Positions 48,236 through 57,492 of a stretch of DNA of 64,000 bases are shown here, piece after piece. A program made the position numbers and the translations under genes. The notes below the pieces were generated by a model. It ran no database searches and was not told the DNA's origin. It was given only the letters and a program-made list of their open reading frames with translations. This stretch comes from Staphylococcus cohnii subsp. cohnii. GTDB lineage: Bacteria > Bacillota > Bacilli > Staphylococcales > Staphylococcaceae. The DNA lies in assembly GCF_002902365.1 (NCBI RefSeq), contig NZ_PPQC01000046.1, forward strand, positions 1 through 64,000. Direction: 5' to 3'. The first letter of the stretch is position 1; every line of letters begins with the position of its first letter.

Positions 48236-49786
48236 CTACGATTTATCTTCAACCACATGTTCACGCTGAAACGTAGCGATTTCAGCATAGCGTTCTTCTA
48301 ATGAGCGACTTAAATTGATGAAAATTGAAATGAGTTTTTGATAAACATTCACATTATCTTGATTTGGACGATGCTGATTTGTTGTACCCACCATTTCTTC
48401 AATAATAGAAAAATCTTCAATTTCACCAAGTGCCTTCATGCCAAGTACACAAGCGCCTAAACATGAGCTTTCATAACTCTCTGGTACGATTAAATTCGTA
48501 TCAAAGATATCTGCCATCATTTGACGCCACACTTCACTTTTAGCAAACCCTCCCGTTGCTTTTATCGTGGACGGTGTTTCATTCATTACTTCGACTAATG
48601 CTAAATAAACTGTATAAAGGTTATAAAGAACGCCTTCTAACGCTGCTCGAATCATATGTTCTTTCTTGTGAGCTAGCGTTAAGCCAAAGAATGAACCTCG
48701 TGCATCTGCATTCCACAATGGTGCACGTTCACCTGCTAAATATGGATGGAATATCAACCCATCTGCGCCCGGTTTAACACGATTAGCAATTTTAGTCAGT
48801 ACATCATATGGGTCAACGCCTAAACGTTTTGCTGTTTCCACTTCACTCGCCAATAATTCGTCACGTAGCCATCGTAATACCACACCTCCATTATTCACTG
48901 GTCCTCCAATGACATAATGATCTTCCGTCAAAACATAACAGAAAATTCTACCTTTATAATCTGTTCGTGGTTTATCTATTACTGTTCTTATGGCGCCAGA
49001 AGTTCCAATGGTTACAGCAACTTCACCTTTTTTAAACGCATTTACGCCTAAATTTGACAATACGCCATCACTAGCACCTACAACAATTGGCGTATTTTCG
49101 TCAATACCCATTAATGTTGCGTAACGACGTTTCATCCCTTTTAATATATGTGTTGTCGGCACAATTTCAGGCAATTGAGATTTACGAATGCCTAACAACG
49201 CTAATGCTTCTTGATCCCAATCTAAATTCTCTAAGTTAAACATGCCAGTAGATGAAGCCATCGATTGATCAATCACATAGGTTTCAAATAACTGATAAAA
49301 AATATATGTCTTAATGTCTGCAAACATCGCTGTTTGATTATATATTTCTTGTTGTTCGTGTTTCATCCAAAATATTTTAGATAGAGGTGACATTGGATGG
49401 ATAGGCGTACCTGTTCTACTGTAAATCGCGTCACCGTCATATTTATCTTTAATCATTTCTGCATATTTTGTCGCACGATTATCTGCCCAAGTCAAATTCT
49501 CAGTTAATCGTTGATGACTTGCATTCATTGCAATCAAACTATGCATTTGAGCACTAAATGAAATTAATTTCAAATCATTTTTATGAACATTGGCTTCCCT
49601 CATAACATATTTAATCGTCATCAATACTGCATCAAATAACTCATCAGGATTTTCTTCTGACACCTCCACATTTGGTGTATGCAAAGGATAGCCAATATTA
49701 TGTTTCATAATAAACTGCCCTTTTTCATCATAAAGCACTGCTTTTGTACTTGTCGTACCTATATCAACACCTATCATGTATTTCAT
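48236..49786 (-). CDS. gntK: Gluconokinase (FGGY family)
   Basis: A 516-residue FGGY carbohydrate kinase that makes 6-phosphogluconate. The phosphate-1 motif GVDIGTTSTKAVLYD is at the start, GTSGAIRTV in the middle, and the adenosine loop ATGGFAKSEVWRQMMADIF near 423-441. It is the Bacillus GntK type, not the small enteric one. It lies between gntR and gntP on one transcript. The ribosome site is AGGAGGA. Confidence 0.92.
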   Translation of the reverse strand: MKYMIGVDIGTTSTKAVLYDEKGQFIMKHNIGYPLHTPNVEVSEENPDELFDAVLMTIKYVMREANVHKNDLKLISFSAQMHSLIAMNASHQRLTENLTWADNRATKYAEMIKDKYDGDAIYSRTGTPIHPMSPLSKIFWMKHEQQEIYNQTAMFADIKTYIFYQLFETYVIDQSMASSTGMFNLENLDWDQEALALLGIRKSQLPEIVPTTHILKGMKRRYATLMGIDENTPIVVGASDGVLSNLGVNAFKKGEVAVTIGTSGAIRTVIDKPRTDYKGRIFCYVLTEDHYVIGGPVNNGGVVLRWLRDELLASEVETAKRLGVDPYDVLTKIANRVKPGADGLIFHPYLAGERAPLWNADARGSFFGLTLAHKKEHMIRAALEGVLYNLYTVYLALVEVMNETPSTIKATGGFAKSEVWRQMMADIFDTNLIVPESYESSCLGACVLGMKALGEIEDFSIIEEMVGTTNQHRPNQDNVNVYQKLISIFINLSRSLEERYAEIATFQREHVVEDKS

Positions 49787-49820
49787 AGTTTTTCCTCCTA
49801 TTGTACCTCTTGTTTCACAA

Positions 49821-50504
49821 TTACTCTTTCATCCAAAAACTATCTATATCTTCGCCAACATCATCAAAATTCAAATGAAATGCTTCTCTTAGTTTTGTTG
49901 CACTTTGCTTTGCAACCGCATCGATAAACACTTCATGATTATGATGAATTCGTTCAAAATCAACCGGATTTTCAGTCATACGTTTGCGCATGGATAACAA
50001 GATAAGCGCTTCCATCACTGGCTTCAAATTGTTCCAAAATGTTTTTAGATACTGATGTTTAGAAGCTAATATCGTCACTTCATGAAATTTCATATCGTGT
50101 TCTGTAAATGCCTCTGCGTCTTCAAATTTAACAGCAACTCTCATCATTTCTAGTTGTTTCCGCATTTCTTTAACAATTTGCTCATGATTATCTTTTTTTA
50201 TCTTATTAAAAGCAAATGATTCTAGCATAATTCTTAAATCATACAGTTCTTTTTTTTCATTATCATTAAAAGGTAAAACGTAGGCACCCATTCGTTCTAA
50301 ATGAATTAACTGATCTTGCTTTAATAATTTAAATGCATCTCTTACTGGAGAACGACTCACATTAAATTCATTGGCAATTTGGTTTTCAGTTAACAATGTG
50401 TCTGGTGTAATCATGCCATCAACAATTCTTAAACGTATTTCCGAAGCAATCATTTCACCTTTAGAAACACCTTCAAGCCATTGTTCTGGATAAATATATT
50501 CCAA
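49821..50504 (-). CDS. gntR: GntR, gluconate operon repressor
   Basis: A GntR/FadR-type repressor of 227 residues. The winged helix is in residues about 15-75 (LLTENQIANEFNVSRSPVRDAFKLL), followed by the FCD ligand domain with DLRIMLESFAF and metal-site histidines. It starts with TTG at 50504, seven bases behind GAGGTGA. It is the first gene of its own operon and its operator overlaps the promoter, so it should be autorepressed and induced by gluconate. Confidence 0.9.
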   Translation of the reverse strand: MEYIYPEQWLEGVSKGEMIASEIRLRIVDGMITPDTLLTENQIANEFNVSRSPVRDAFKLLKQDQLIHLERMGAYVLPFNDNEKKELYDLRIMLESFAFNKIKKDNHEQIVKEMRKQLEMMRVAVKFEDAEAFTEHDMKFHEVTILASKHQYLKTFWNNLKPVMEALILLSMRKRMTENPVDFERIHHNHEVFIDAVAKQSATKLREAFHLNFDDVGEDIDSFWMKE

Positions 50505-50530
50505 ACGACTTCACCTCTCCACTCAATCGA

Positions 50531-50550
50531 TATACTTGTATACAAGTATA
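50531..50550. promoter_or_regulatory. GntR operator
   Basis: Perfect 20-base palindrome TATACTTGTATACAAGTATA. The core ATACTTGTATACAAGTAT is the known Bacillus GntR operator. It overlaps the -10 element of the gnt promoter and the start region. Confidence 0.88.
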
Positions 50551-50576
50551 GTAATATACATTCCGTATAATTGCAA
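50548..50576 (-). promoter_or_regulatory. gntRKP promoter
   Basis: Minus-strand -35 TTGCAA (50576-50571) and -10 TACTAT (50553-50548) with a 17-base spacer. The -35 lies inside the cre palindrome and the -10 touches the GntR operator, so CcpA and GntR both compete with polymerase. Confidence 0.7.
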
Positions 50577-50595
50577 GCGCTTGCAATTATACGGA
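50562..50595. promoter_or_regulatory. 34-base perfect palindrome containing the gnt cre site
   Basis: The arm TCCGTATAATTGCAAGC is followed immediately by its exact reverse complement, with no spacer. The centre TTGCAAGCGCTTGCAA (50571-50586) is a near-ideal CcpA cre box. The outer arms go well beyond what CcpA needs. Confidence 0.85.
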
Positions 50596-50612
50596 GCGTC
50601 TCCAAATTCCAT

Positions 50613-50657
50613 AAAAAATCGGCATATCAAGTTTTCACTCGACATACCGATTTTTTT
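50613..50657 (-). terminator. Hairpin after the MerR-like gene, probable terminator
   Basis: AAAAAATCGG pairs with CCGATTTTTT around an imperfect inner stem, directly behind the stop codon at 50662. The tract is T-rich on the minus strand too. It separates merR from the gnt promoter. Confidence 0.65.
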
Positions 50658-50661
50658 CATT

Positions 50662-51387
50662 TTAATGACTTCCTGTTTTTAACGTTGTTACACAATGATG
50701 TGTTTGGTAACAATGCGGGCATTGTAATTTTCTAGTTTTAGGTGTATGTGCAGCAAACATCCACGTCGACAATTTAGGTTTAAATATTTGTTGACAATTC
50801 GGACATAAATAACTCACACGTTGATATATCGCTTTTGTCATAATGCCAGCATAAATTACTAGAATAGGTAATGTTGATAAAAAAGGCATCCATTTTTTTA
50901 ATAATACGCTAGCGATGATAGATGTATATTGTATTATGCTCGCAGGACTCAGCTTATATAGCAGTGGCATGTATAACGTCATGCCACGCTGATTTTGAAT
51001 GACATATTTATGTGTGTTAATCAATTTTTCAATAGGTGCTTGCGCATCTTCACTGATACTGCTTTCCAGTTGTTTCATTTGATAAGCAGTAAGTTTCAAT
51101 TTTTCAATTTCTTCATTAATTTCAGTTTTCTTTTGATGTAACATAACTTTTACTGCTTGTAACTTTTTGTCGTCTGTTAGTAATATTTTTATGTCTTTCA
51201 ATGAAAAACCTATCGATTTCAATATTAAGATAATTTCTAAATTTACTTTGCTTTGTTCGTCAAATAATCGTCTACCATTACTTGATGATGGCATCGATTG
51301 TAAGAGTCCTTTTTTATCATAATACTGAATCGTTCTTACTGTTACATTGCAATGCTTTGCTAGTTCTCCTGTTTGATATAGTGTCAT
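50662..51387 (-). CDS. MerR-family regulator with membrane segment and zinc-ribbon-like tail
   Basis: A protein of 241 residues with three parts. Residues 1-75 are a MerR winged helix (TGELAKHCNVTVRTIQYYDKKGLL). About 75-115 is the dimer coiled coil. Residues about 145-185 are hydrophobic, enough for one or two membrane helices, and the tail 190-241 contains CPNC and CPHC pairs and a late HHC, like a zinc ribbon. The domain order is unusual for MerR proteins. It could sense an envelope or metal signal. The start has AAGGAGG. A 19-base-spacer promoter lies directly upstream, so it probably controls itself. Confidence 0.75.
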   Translation of the reverse strand: MTLYQTGELAKHCNVTVRTIQYYDKKGLLQSMPSSSNGRRLFDEQSKVNLEIILILKSIGFSLKDIKILLTDDKKLQAVKVMLHQKKTEINEEIEKLKLTAYQMKQLESSISEDAQAPIEKLINTHKYVIQNQRGMTLYMPLLYKLSPASIIQYTSIIASVLLKKWMPFLSTLPILVIYAGIMTKAIYQRVSYLCPNCQQIFKPKLSTWMFAAHTPKTRKLQCPHCYQTHHCVTTLKTGSH

Positions 51388-51402
51388 AAAATAACCTCCT
51401 TG

Positions 51403-51439
51403 ACGTTAATCATACATGGTGACCTAACGTAACGAGCAA
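51403..51439 (-). promoter_or_regulatory. MerR-type promoter with 19-base spacer
   Basis: Minus-strand -35-like TTGCTC (51439-51434), a 19-base spacer and -10 TATGAT (51414-51409). Long spacers of 19 bases are the mark of MerR-activated promoters. The spacer includes the imperfect dyad GTTAC/GTCAC, and the wider ACGTTA-N16-TAACGT dyad (51403-51430) overlaps it. Confidence 0.6.
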
Positions 51440-51480
51440 GTGTAACATTCGTTTTTAGTGCATAATATTTGTTTAAGACT

Positions 51481-52176
51481 CTAATTCTCAAAAATTTCGG
51501 AATGAATATTTTGCATTTTACTTTCAACAGTTGTAATTTCATTGGCACATTGTTTTAAAATTTCTCTATAATCCTCTGTATTTTTATTATTTTTGTAACG
51601 TATTTTATGTTCTAAACTCGCCCACATATCCATACCTATTGTTCTAATTTGAATTTCTACCGGTACTTTTTCTACAGAATTCGCTAAAAACACCGGTATT
51701 GACACTACAATATGCAAACTTCTATAACCGTTATCTTTTGGATTCATAATATAATCTTTTCGTTTTAATAACTGAACATCCGCCTGTTTTAACAATAATT
51801 CTTCAATAACATAAATATCATCTATATAATTACAAATAACTCTTATACCTGCAATATCATAAATATATGCTTTCGCTGACGCTGTGTTGATTTGATATCC
51901 TTTTCGATCTAACTTTTTAATCAGACTTCTCATTTCCTTAACACGACGTTCCATGTGATGGATCGGATTATGTTTATACAATTGTTGAAAATGATCGTCT
52001 AAAATATCAAGTTTAGTGCTAATTTCTTTTAGTGCGGATGAATATAATTGCTCTAAAGCAACAAAATCAATGACCATTTCAAATGCTTCTTCATAATTAT
52101 TTATATATGATAAACTCTCTTTAAATTCTTCTTTCAAATCATCCATATTCAACGTTGATTTACGTTCAATGTACAT
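51481..52176 (-). CDS. relP: Small alarmone synthetase, RelP type
   Basis: A 231-residue GTP pyrophosphokinase that makes (p)ppGpp from ATP and GDP/GTP. Only the synthetase domain is present; the hydrolase and TGS/ACT domains of Rel are missing. Motifs are [28 protein letters not shown] and the nucleotide-contact [23 protein letters not shown]. It resembles staphylococcal RelP more than RelQ by the [10 protein letters not shown] region, which I recall rather than compared. The ATG at 52176 follows GGAGG; an earlier in-frame start is not supported. RelP is known to be induced by cell-wall stress. Confidence 0.85.
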   Translation of the reverse strand: MYIERKSTLNMDDLKEEFKESLSYINNYEEAFEMVIDFVALEQLYSSALKEISTKLDILDDHFQQLYKHNPIHHMERRVKEMRSLIKKLDRKGYQINTASAKAYIYDIAGIRVICNYIDDIYVIEELLLKQADVQLLKRKDYIMNPKDNGYRSLHIVVSIPVFLANSVEKVPVEIQIRTIGMDMWASLEHKIRYKNNKNTEDYREILKQCANEITTVESKMQNIHSEIFEN

Positions 52177-52472
52177 AAATCGTACCTCCAATAATTCATC
52201 TCTTTCCAAACATTATAGCTAAATTTAAAGACTACTTGAAACAATACAGTGAATATTTATCAATGAATGGTTCGAGTCAGAGATTACTTGATATGTGAAA
52301 GGGCATTTTTCAGTTTCGGCTGTTCGAGCTCATAAAATCCATAGCTGCCTATTGTTTGTTTTAAAGTCAACTACTTCAATTGACATGTTTTGTTTTTTTC
52401 ACTTATACATACAAAAGTCTCTATTCTACTAAATCAAATACATTTTCAGCTTCGCCTTCACGTTTTTTCACA

Positions 52473-52886
52473 CTATTCGTTCATTTTATGTTCAATAATC
52501 TGAGTCCTTCTATTATCTGCAATGTTACGTGCTCGCTTCATAGCATCTGCCTTTTTATCGAAGCTATCCGTAGCTTGTTTCGCACCATCAGACTTTATTT
52601 TCCACTCACTATTCTCATAATAGACATGAACATCTTTATGATTTAATTGTGGATTTACAGATTGATCACGTTCATGAACAGTGATTTTTTTATTTTTCAA
52701 CGCTTTCAATTCATCTTCAGTCGCATTTTTGTACCAATCTTCAGCTTGTTTCGTAGCGATTGGAATCGCATTGTCCTCTTGATATCCATCTTTAAGCATT
52801 GCATTTCCAATGTCTATTGCTTTTTTTCTTTCCAAGTTTTCCATATTTTTCCAACTTTGTGGATAATCTTCCATCGTCCAAGGCAT
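52473..52886 (-). CDS. DUF2188-domain protein
   Basis: A soluble protein of 137 residues. The N-terminal half (MPWTMEDYPQSWKNMENLERKKAIDIGNAML) looks ChaB-like, and the second half is DUF2188, with NPQLNHKDVHVYY, WKIKSDGAKQATDSFDKKADAM and the closing RAR-rich helix. DUF2188 proteins have no known function. The start follows GGAGG. A possible SigB-type promoter, GTTTGT-N14-GGTAAA, lies upstream, so it may be a general-stress protein. Confidence 0.78.
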   Translation of the reverse strand: MPWTMEDYPQSWKNMENLERKKAIDIGNAMLKDGYQEDNAIPIATKQAEDWYKNATEDELKALKNKKITVHERDQSVNPQLNHKDVHVYYENSEWKIKSDGAKQATDSFDKKADAMKRARNIADNRRTQIIEHKMNE

Positions 52887-52925
52887 GTGATAAAACCTCC
52901 ATATTCAAACTTATATTAATTCTCT

Positions 52926-52951
52926 TTTACCTCTTTTTTCCTTTAACAAAC
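52926..52951 (-). promoter_or_regulatory. Possible SigB promoter of the DUF2188 gene
   Basis: Minus-strand GTTTGT (52951-52946), 14 bases, GGTAAA (52931-52926). The consensus is GTTTAA-N12-14-GGGTAT, so the match is partial. Confidence 0.3.
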
Positions 52952-53064
52952 TAAATAAATGCATTAAAAATGATATAAATATTTAAGACAACTATGATTT
53001 GTTCATTAATTGAAAGGGAATGATGAGTAAGAATCAGTGTTAAATAAAAGGAGGTTTAACTAAC

Positions 53065-54240
53065 ATGAATCTATCCATTGGCTTAATCCCTTCTCCTGAC
53101 ATGCCTCATAAATTAATCAACAAAATTTATTCAGAGCTCCCAAAAGATTTCACAAAACATGTAGATAATGGCGTGGAATGGCAATTTGAAATACACGTTG
53201 CATCTATGATTGGGACTGCAGAACATATGGATAAAGTTTTGGATATTGCATCCAATATGAAACAACAAAAAAATTGGGATTATACAATTTGTATTACGGA
53301 TTTACCTAATTTTTCTAAAAATAAAAGTGCATTATGTGATATTGATTTCGATACTAAAACAGCACTTTTATCATTACCAGCGTTGGGAAACTTTAAGTTA
53401 AAAGAGAAATTAAGACAGTGCTTAATATTTATTATTGAATATTTACATTCTTCTGGTAGAAACAAAAACACTTTAAACTTTAAGCATTTTAAATTGACTC
53501 AATTTAAAGAAGTCATACCTAAGGATAATAATGAAAATTATAGATCCCGTATCATTGCCAAATCTACATTTTTAGGTTGGCTTCATTTGATTTGTGGCAT
53601 GACTTTTGCCAATGAACCTTGGTCTGCCATTTTTGATTTTAAAAAAATCATATCTGTTTCATTTGCCACAGGAACTTATATAGCAATATTTTCTACACCT
53701 TGGGATATCAGTCTTGATTATAGTTATTGGCGGTATATTTTACTGATGTTACTATCTGTATTAGGCATGGTTGGTTGGCTAATTTATTCTTATAAATTAT
53801 GGGAAAGACCTAGCGCTAATACACAAAAACTTTATCGCTTTATTTATAACATCACGACCTTCACAACCTTATTGACCATCACCTTTTTAAATTTTATAGT
53901 ACTATATATCTTGTTATCTCTAAGTACAATATTATTTGTACCTCCCGAGTTGTTTTCAAATTGGACATCATTAAACAGTGAGCATCCAACTATTTTAAAT
54001 TATATTAACTTAATTTGGTTTATTACGTCATTAGGTATACTCGCTGGCGCTATGGGATCCACTGTTGAAAATGCTGAAAAAATTAAACGTGTGACGTATT
54101 CTTTTAGACAATACTATAGATCTAAATCACTGGAACAAGAAGATGAAGATAGCTCTAGCGCATATGCAAAAGCTGATTACTACAAGGGCGAAAAACAATC
54201 ACATCATGAGGAGGGATTAAATGAACACAACAACGGCTAA
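53065..54240 (+). CDS. Conserved membrane protein, first of a tandem paralog pair
   Basis: A protein of 391 residues. Residues 1-150 look like a soluble alpha/beta domain (SIGLIPSPD, TICITDLPNF, LLSLPALGNF). Residues about 175-345 carry four hydrophobic segments, with shared motifs GMTFAN, SFATGTYIAIFSTPWD, YWRYILLMLLSVLGM. The C-terminus is charged and acidic. It has no recognised enzymatic motif; some databases call such proteins methylene-tetrahydrofolate dehydrogenase, which I see no basis for. The start follows AAGGAGG. The 3' end overlaps the second copy by 20 bases. Confidence 0.7.
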   Translation: MNLSIGLIPSPDMPHKLINKIYSELPKDFTKHVDNGVEWQFEIHVASMIGTAEHMDKVLDIASNMKQQKNWDYTICITDLPNFSKNKSALCDIDFDTKTALLSLPALGNFKLKEKLRQCLIFIIEYLHSSGRNKNTLNFKHFKLTQFKEVIPKDNNENYRSRIIAKSTFLGWLHLICGMTFANEPWSAIFDFKKIISVSFATGTYIAIFSTPWDISLDYSYWRYILLMLLSVLGMVGWLIYSYKLWERPSANTQKLYRFIYNITTFTTLLTITFLNFIVLYILLSLSTILFVPPELFSNWTSLNSEHPTILNYINLIWFITSLGILAGAMGSTVENAEKIKRVTYSFRQYYRSKSLEQEDEDSSSAYAKADYYKGEKQSHHEEGLNEHNNG

Positions 54241-55432
54241 AATAGGTATTATTGCTGCACCGGGCGTCACTGAAAAAGTAGCGCGTAATCTTGAAATTGA
54301 TTTGCCCCACATCCTTAGTGAGCAATATAAGCATTCAGTTAAATGGGAAATCGATACAATTATTGATCCTTTGACTGGTTCAGCAGAAAGCGTCCAACAA
54401 ATTTTCAGTAAAATTGCTGATTATCAAGAGCATAATCAATGGCATTTTACAATTGGACTCACTGACCTACCGATGATTGAACAACAAAAAGTAGTTGCCA
54501 TTGATATCAATAGACAAAATGGTGCTAGTTTAATTTCTATCCCTGCTTATGGATGGCGTCCAATCAAAAAAAGAATTCAAAACTCTATATTGGCTATTCT
54601 AAAGGCAATAGATGAATTTAAGCATTCTGAAAAAATTAACAATAATCATGACGCTATGTCATTGATGAATGCGCAGTTTCCTTTATCAAATTTACAATCA
54701 CGAACTGTTTACTTTGAAAATACTACCTCTCAACATACACAATACTACGTATCGTCCAAGTCTAAAGGTATTTTTCGTCTTGTTAGTGGTATGACATTTG
54801 CAAACAACCCATTTAACATGTTAAAAAGCTTAAGTAATGTTGTGGCAATTGCATTCACTACAGGTGCCTTTGGAATCATTTTTACGACAATGTGGAATTT
54901 GAGCTTTGTATATTCTGAGTGGCGCTTGTTATTAATGATGCTTGTAGCAATTTTCGGTATGATGATTTGGATGATCATTGCACATAATTTATGGGAATCA
55001 AAAAAAGAGAGCACGAATAAGCAAATCACTACCTTATACAACTTAACTACAACGATGACTTTAACTGTTTCAGTTATTATTTATTACTTTATTTTGTTCT
55101 CACTCTTTTTGATTGCAAGTTTAATTGTGCTCCCCTCAGATTATTTAGGTCAAGCATTACAATTAAAAACATCTGCAGGTTTAACAACTTACCTAAACTT
55201 AGCTTGGTTTGCTGCATCAATTTCGACTGTAGCTGGTGCAATAGGTGTTGGTCTAAATAATGAAGCACTCATACTTGAAAGTACTTACGGATATAGACAA
55301 AAACAGCGATACAAGCAATTGCATAAAGAACAACAACAACAAGAACAACAACAAAGAAAAGCACAATTAGATATAAAGGAAAAAAGACAAGAAGAAGAAG
55401 AAAAAGCTAGAAAACAACAAGATTCCAACTAG
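54221..55432 (+). CDS. Conserved membrane protein, second of a tandem paralog pair
   Basis: A protein of 403 residues with the same plan as its upstream neighbour: a soluble N-terminal domain (KIGIIAAPG, TIGLTDLPM, SLISIPAYG), then four hydrophobic segments with SGMTFANNPF, AFTTGAFGIIFTTMW, EWRLLLMMLVAIFGMMIW. The C-terminal 45 residues are Gln/Glu/Lys-rich (EQQQQEQQQRKAQ...), a likely coiled coil and probably cytosolic. The start lies inside the end of the first gene behind GAGGAGG, so the two are co-translated. Copy identity is moderate, so the duplication is not recent. Confidence 0.7.
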   Translation: MNTTTAKIGIIAAPGVTEKVARNLEIDLPHILSEQYKHSVKWEIDTIIDPLTGSAESVQQIFSKIADYQEHNQWHFTIGLTDLPMIEQQKVVAIDINRQNGASLISIPAYGWRPIKKRIQNSILAILKAIDEFKHSEKINNNHDAMSLMNAQFPLSNLQSRTVYFENTTSQHTQYYVSSKSKGIFRLVSGMTFANNPFNMLKSLSNVVAIAFTTGAFGIIFTTMWNLSFVYSEWRLLLMMLVAIFGMMIWMIIAHNLWESKKESTNKQITTLYNLTTTMTLTVSVIIYYFILFSLFLIASLIVLPSDYLGQALQLKTSAGLTTYLNLAWFAASISTVAGAIGVGLNNEALILESTYGYRQKQRYKQLHKEQQQQEQQQRKAQLDIKEKRQEEEEKARKQQDSN

Positions 55433-55521
55433 ATATCGGAAAGTAGCAATGCTTATTAGAGCATTGTTATTTTTCCATATTTGTAAAGACTTCACAAAAC
55501 ACTTCATTAAATTTTAAATAT

Positions 55522-55572
55522 AAAACAAGCCAATGTCATCGGATATTAACTACCGTAACATTGGCTTGTTTT
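55522..55572. terminator. Bidirectional terminator between membrane-protein pair and FUSC gene
   Basis: Stem AAAACAAGCCAATGT with ACATTGGCTTGTTTT around a 21-base loop; A and T tracts on either side. Confidence 0.75.
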
Positions 55573-55575
55573 GCA

Positions 55576-57492
55576 TTATTCATGAGGTGATTTATTTGCT
55601 TGTCTTGCATTTTGACAATTATGTTGAATACTCATTAAAGAAGTTCTAATGTGCATGTATTGTGGTAAAGTTGCCATTTCTTGAACATTGATATTAGAAC
55701 CGATTTCAAAGTGTTTAGCAATGTTTTCAAATACTAACAAATACTCTCCCATGGTTTCATCATTAATATGGTAACGTTTTTCATTACTTAATGCCCTCGT
55801 CAGCATAAAGCTGATTTCTTCTAGTGCATATATACTAGGATAATAGTATTGTATAACCCTTTTATTACTAAATACTTCACCATTCGCACTATTATATATT
55901 TGTTTCATATTATTTAGTTGAACACTTAAATGCAACATTTCTTTTTTATCTCGCTCTCTCGATGAGTATTTGTTGCTTGAAAATAAATAATGGAATAACA
56001 CTGCTTCATTACGAGCTACTGTAGCAAGCGTGCCTGGTAACATTGAAGAAGCAGTCTTTCTACCTATGATCAGTAGCGAAACAACAGCAATAATAATACC
56101 AACAATCACATCAATAATTCGTGGAAGTGCTATTAAAATCGAGAGATGGTTCGATGCTAAACCATTTAATAATATAACTTGGATTGTGATAAATATAACT
56201 GCAAATGAATAATTTGCTCCAACGAATATTTCTGTTATACCTGCTGCAACCGCAAGGAGTAATATAGCGATAGGTACAGGTGGTGTAGACAATAGTATTA
56301 ATGACAGTACAAGTACACCTATAATCGTACCGATACCTCTTGATCCAGCACGTTCAAAACTGTGTAATGTAGTTGAACCTAATAATACTGTATGCGTACT
56401 AAGTGGAATCCAATATGCTTTGTCAAAATCAAACATCAATGCGATAAAAATCGCAATTGCCATAATAACGATATAGCGTATAGTATTTCTAAAGACAAAT
56501 GAATCTATTGTTAAATTCGTAACTAATCGATGACCATAAATAGGTACACGTATATCCACTTCGTGTTCCAGTTGTGCATCATTTGCATTCATTATGGCAT
56601 CAACTTTGAATATATTATCTACAAGTTTTTGATAAGCTTCATCAATATCAACTTGGCGAGTCCATGTTTTATTTGTCTTACCTTGCGTATATACTAAATT
56701 GATTACGTAGTCTACCATCAATTTAATATCTTGAGGTAAAGGCCGTACATTTTTTTCATTTAATTCCAGTAATTCTGAATGTATACCTTGTGCAATATTA
56801 TGTAGCAATATTAAACGTTGGAATTGTGGTGACTTTTGAGATTTGGCAGAACTTGCAGTGATGAGTTGGTTATCAGTATTTCTAAAAGCAGTCACAGCAA
56901 ATCGGGATGCTTTTGAAAATGCTTTTGGATCATCAAAATTATAAACTAATTGTTTTATAATATTATAATCATTTTTAATTGATTTAACTTCAGCTGATTC
57001 TTTTGAAAGTAAAATCACCACGATTACTACAAATGTTGCTAATAAACCTCCGATAAATACTGAAACACCTCTTATTAATGCTTCATCTGGAGCAACTGGT
57101 AAATTAATTGGCAAACTAAATGCCACAATAAAAAAAGTTGATGATGGTCCAGGAATGTTTAATGAACTAAATACATAATATGGTATTACTGCTACAATCA
57201 ATAATAAAATACCAAATATGATGGGTTGATTGACGGTCAACGTGCCTAACATCATCGATAATGCAAATACTATTGAAGTAAAAAATACTGTACGAAGTTT
57301 AGACTTTGCCGTACCGCCAAACACATAAATATGTGCTAACGTACCTGTTGAAATTAATAGACCGATTGAAAAATAATCGACTAAATAACCAATCATTAAT
57401 GGCAAAAACATTAGTATCGCTTGTCTAATACCTTTAGCAACATCGATTTTCATAGCATTAAATTTTGTGAGTGACTTTAAATATTTAATCAA
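55576..57492 (-). CDS. FUSC-family membrane exporter
   Basis: A protein of 638 residues with the twofold layout of the FUSC/aromatic-acid-exporter family. About six helices at the N-terminus (30-170) are followed by a cytosolic helical stretch, six more helices (about 340-480), and a cytosolic C-terminal domain. The second membrane part has AIFIALMFDFDKAYWIPLSTHTVLLGSTTLHSFERAGSRGIGTIIG, a known FUSC signature. It may export aromatic acids or fusaric-acid-like compounds. The start is TTG, seven bases behind GGAGAGGTGA. Confidence 0.82.
   Translation of the reverse strand: MIKYLKSLTKFNAMKIDVAKGIRQAILMFLPLMIGYLVDYFSIGLLISTGTLAHIYVFGGTAKSKLRTVFFTSIVFALSMMLGTLTVNQPIIFGILLLIVAVIPYYVFSSLNIPGPSSTFFIVAFSLPINLPVAPDEALIRGVSVFIGGLLATFVVIVVILLSKESAEVKSIKNDYNIIKQLVYNFDDPKAFSKASRFAVTAFRNTDNQLITASSAKSQKSPQFQRLILLHNIAQGIHSELLELNEKNVRPLPQDIKLMVDYVINLVYTQGKTNKTWTRQVDIDEAYQKLVDNIFKVDAIMNANDAQLEHEVDIRVPIYGHRLVTNLTIDSFVFRNTIRYIVIMAIAIFIALMFDFDKAYWIPLSTHTVLLGSTTLHSFERAGSRGIGTIIGVLVLSLILLSTPPVPIAILLLAVAAGITEIFVGANYSFAVIFITIQVILLNGLASNHLSILIALPRIIDVIVGIIIAVVSLLIIGRKTASSMLPGTLATVARNEAVLFHYLFSSNKYSSRERDKKEMLHLSVQLNNMKQIYNSANGEVFSNKRVIQYYYPSIYALEEISFMLTRALSNEKRYHINDETMGEYLLVFENIAKHFEIGSNINVQEMATLPQYMHIRTSLMSIQHNCQNARQANKSPHE

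Noticed and set aside
53065-55432. Methylene-tetrahydrofolate dehydrogenase annotation for the membrane pair
   Set aside because: No nucleotide-binding or FolD motifs, and four membrane helices contradict it.
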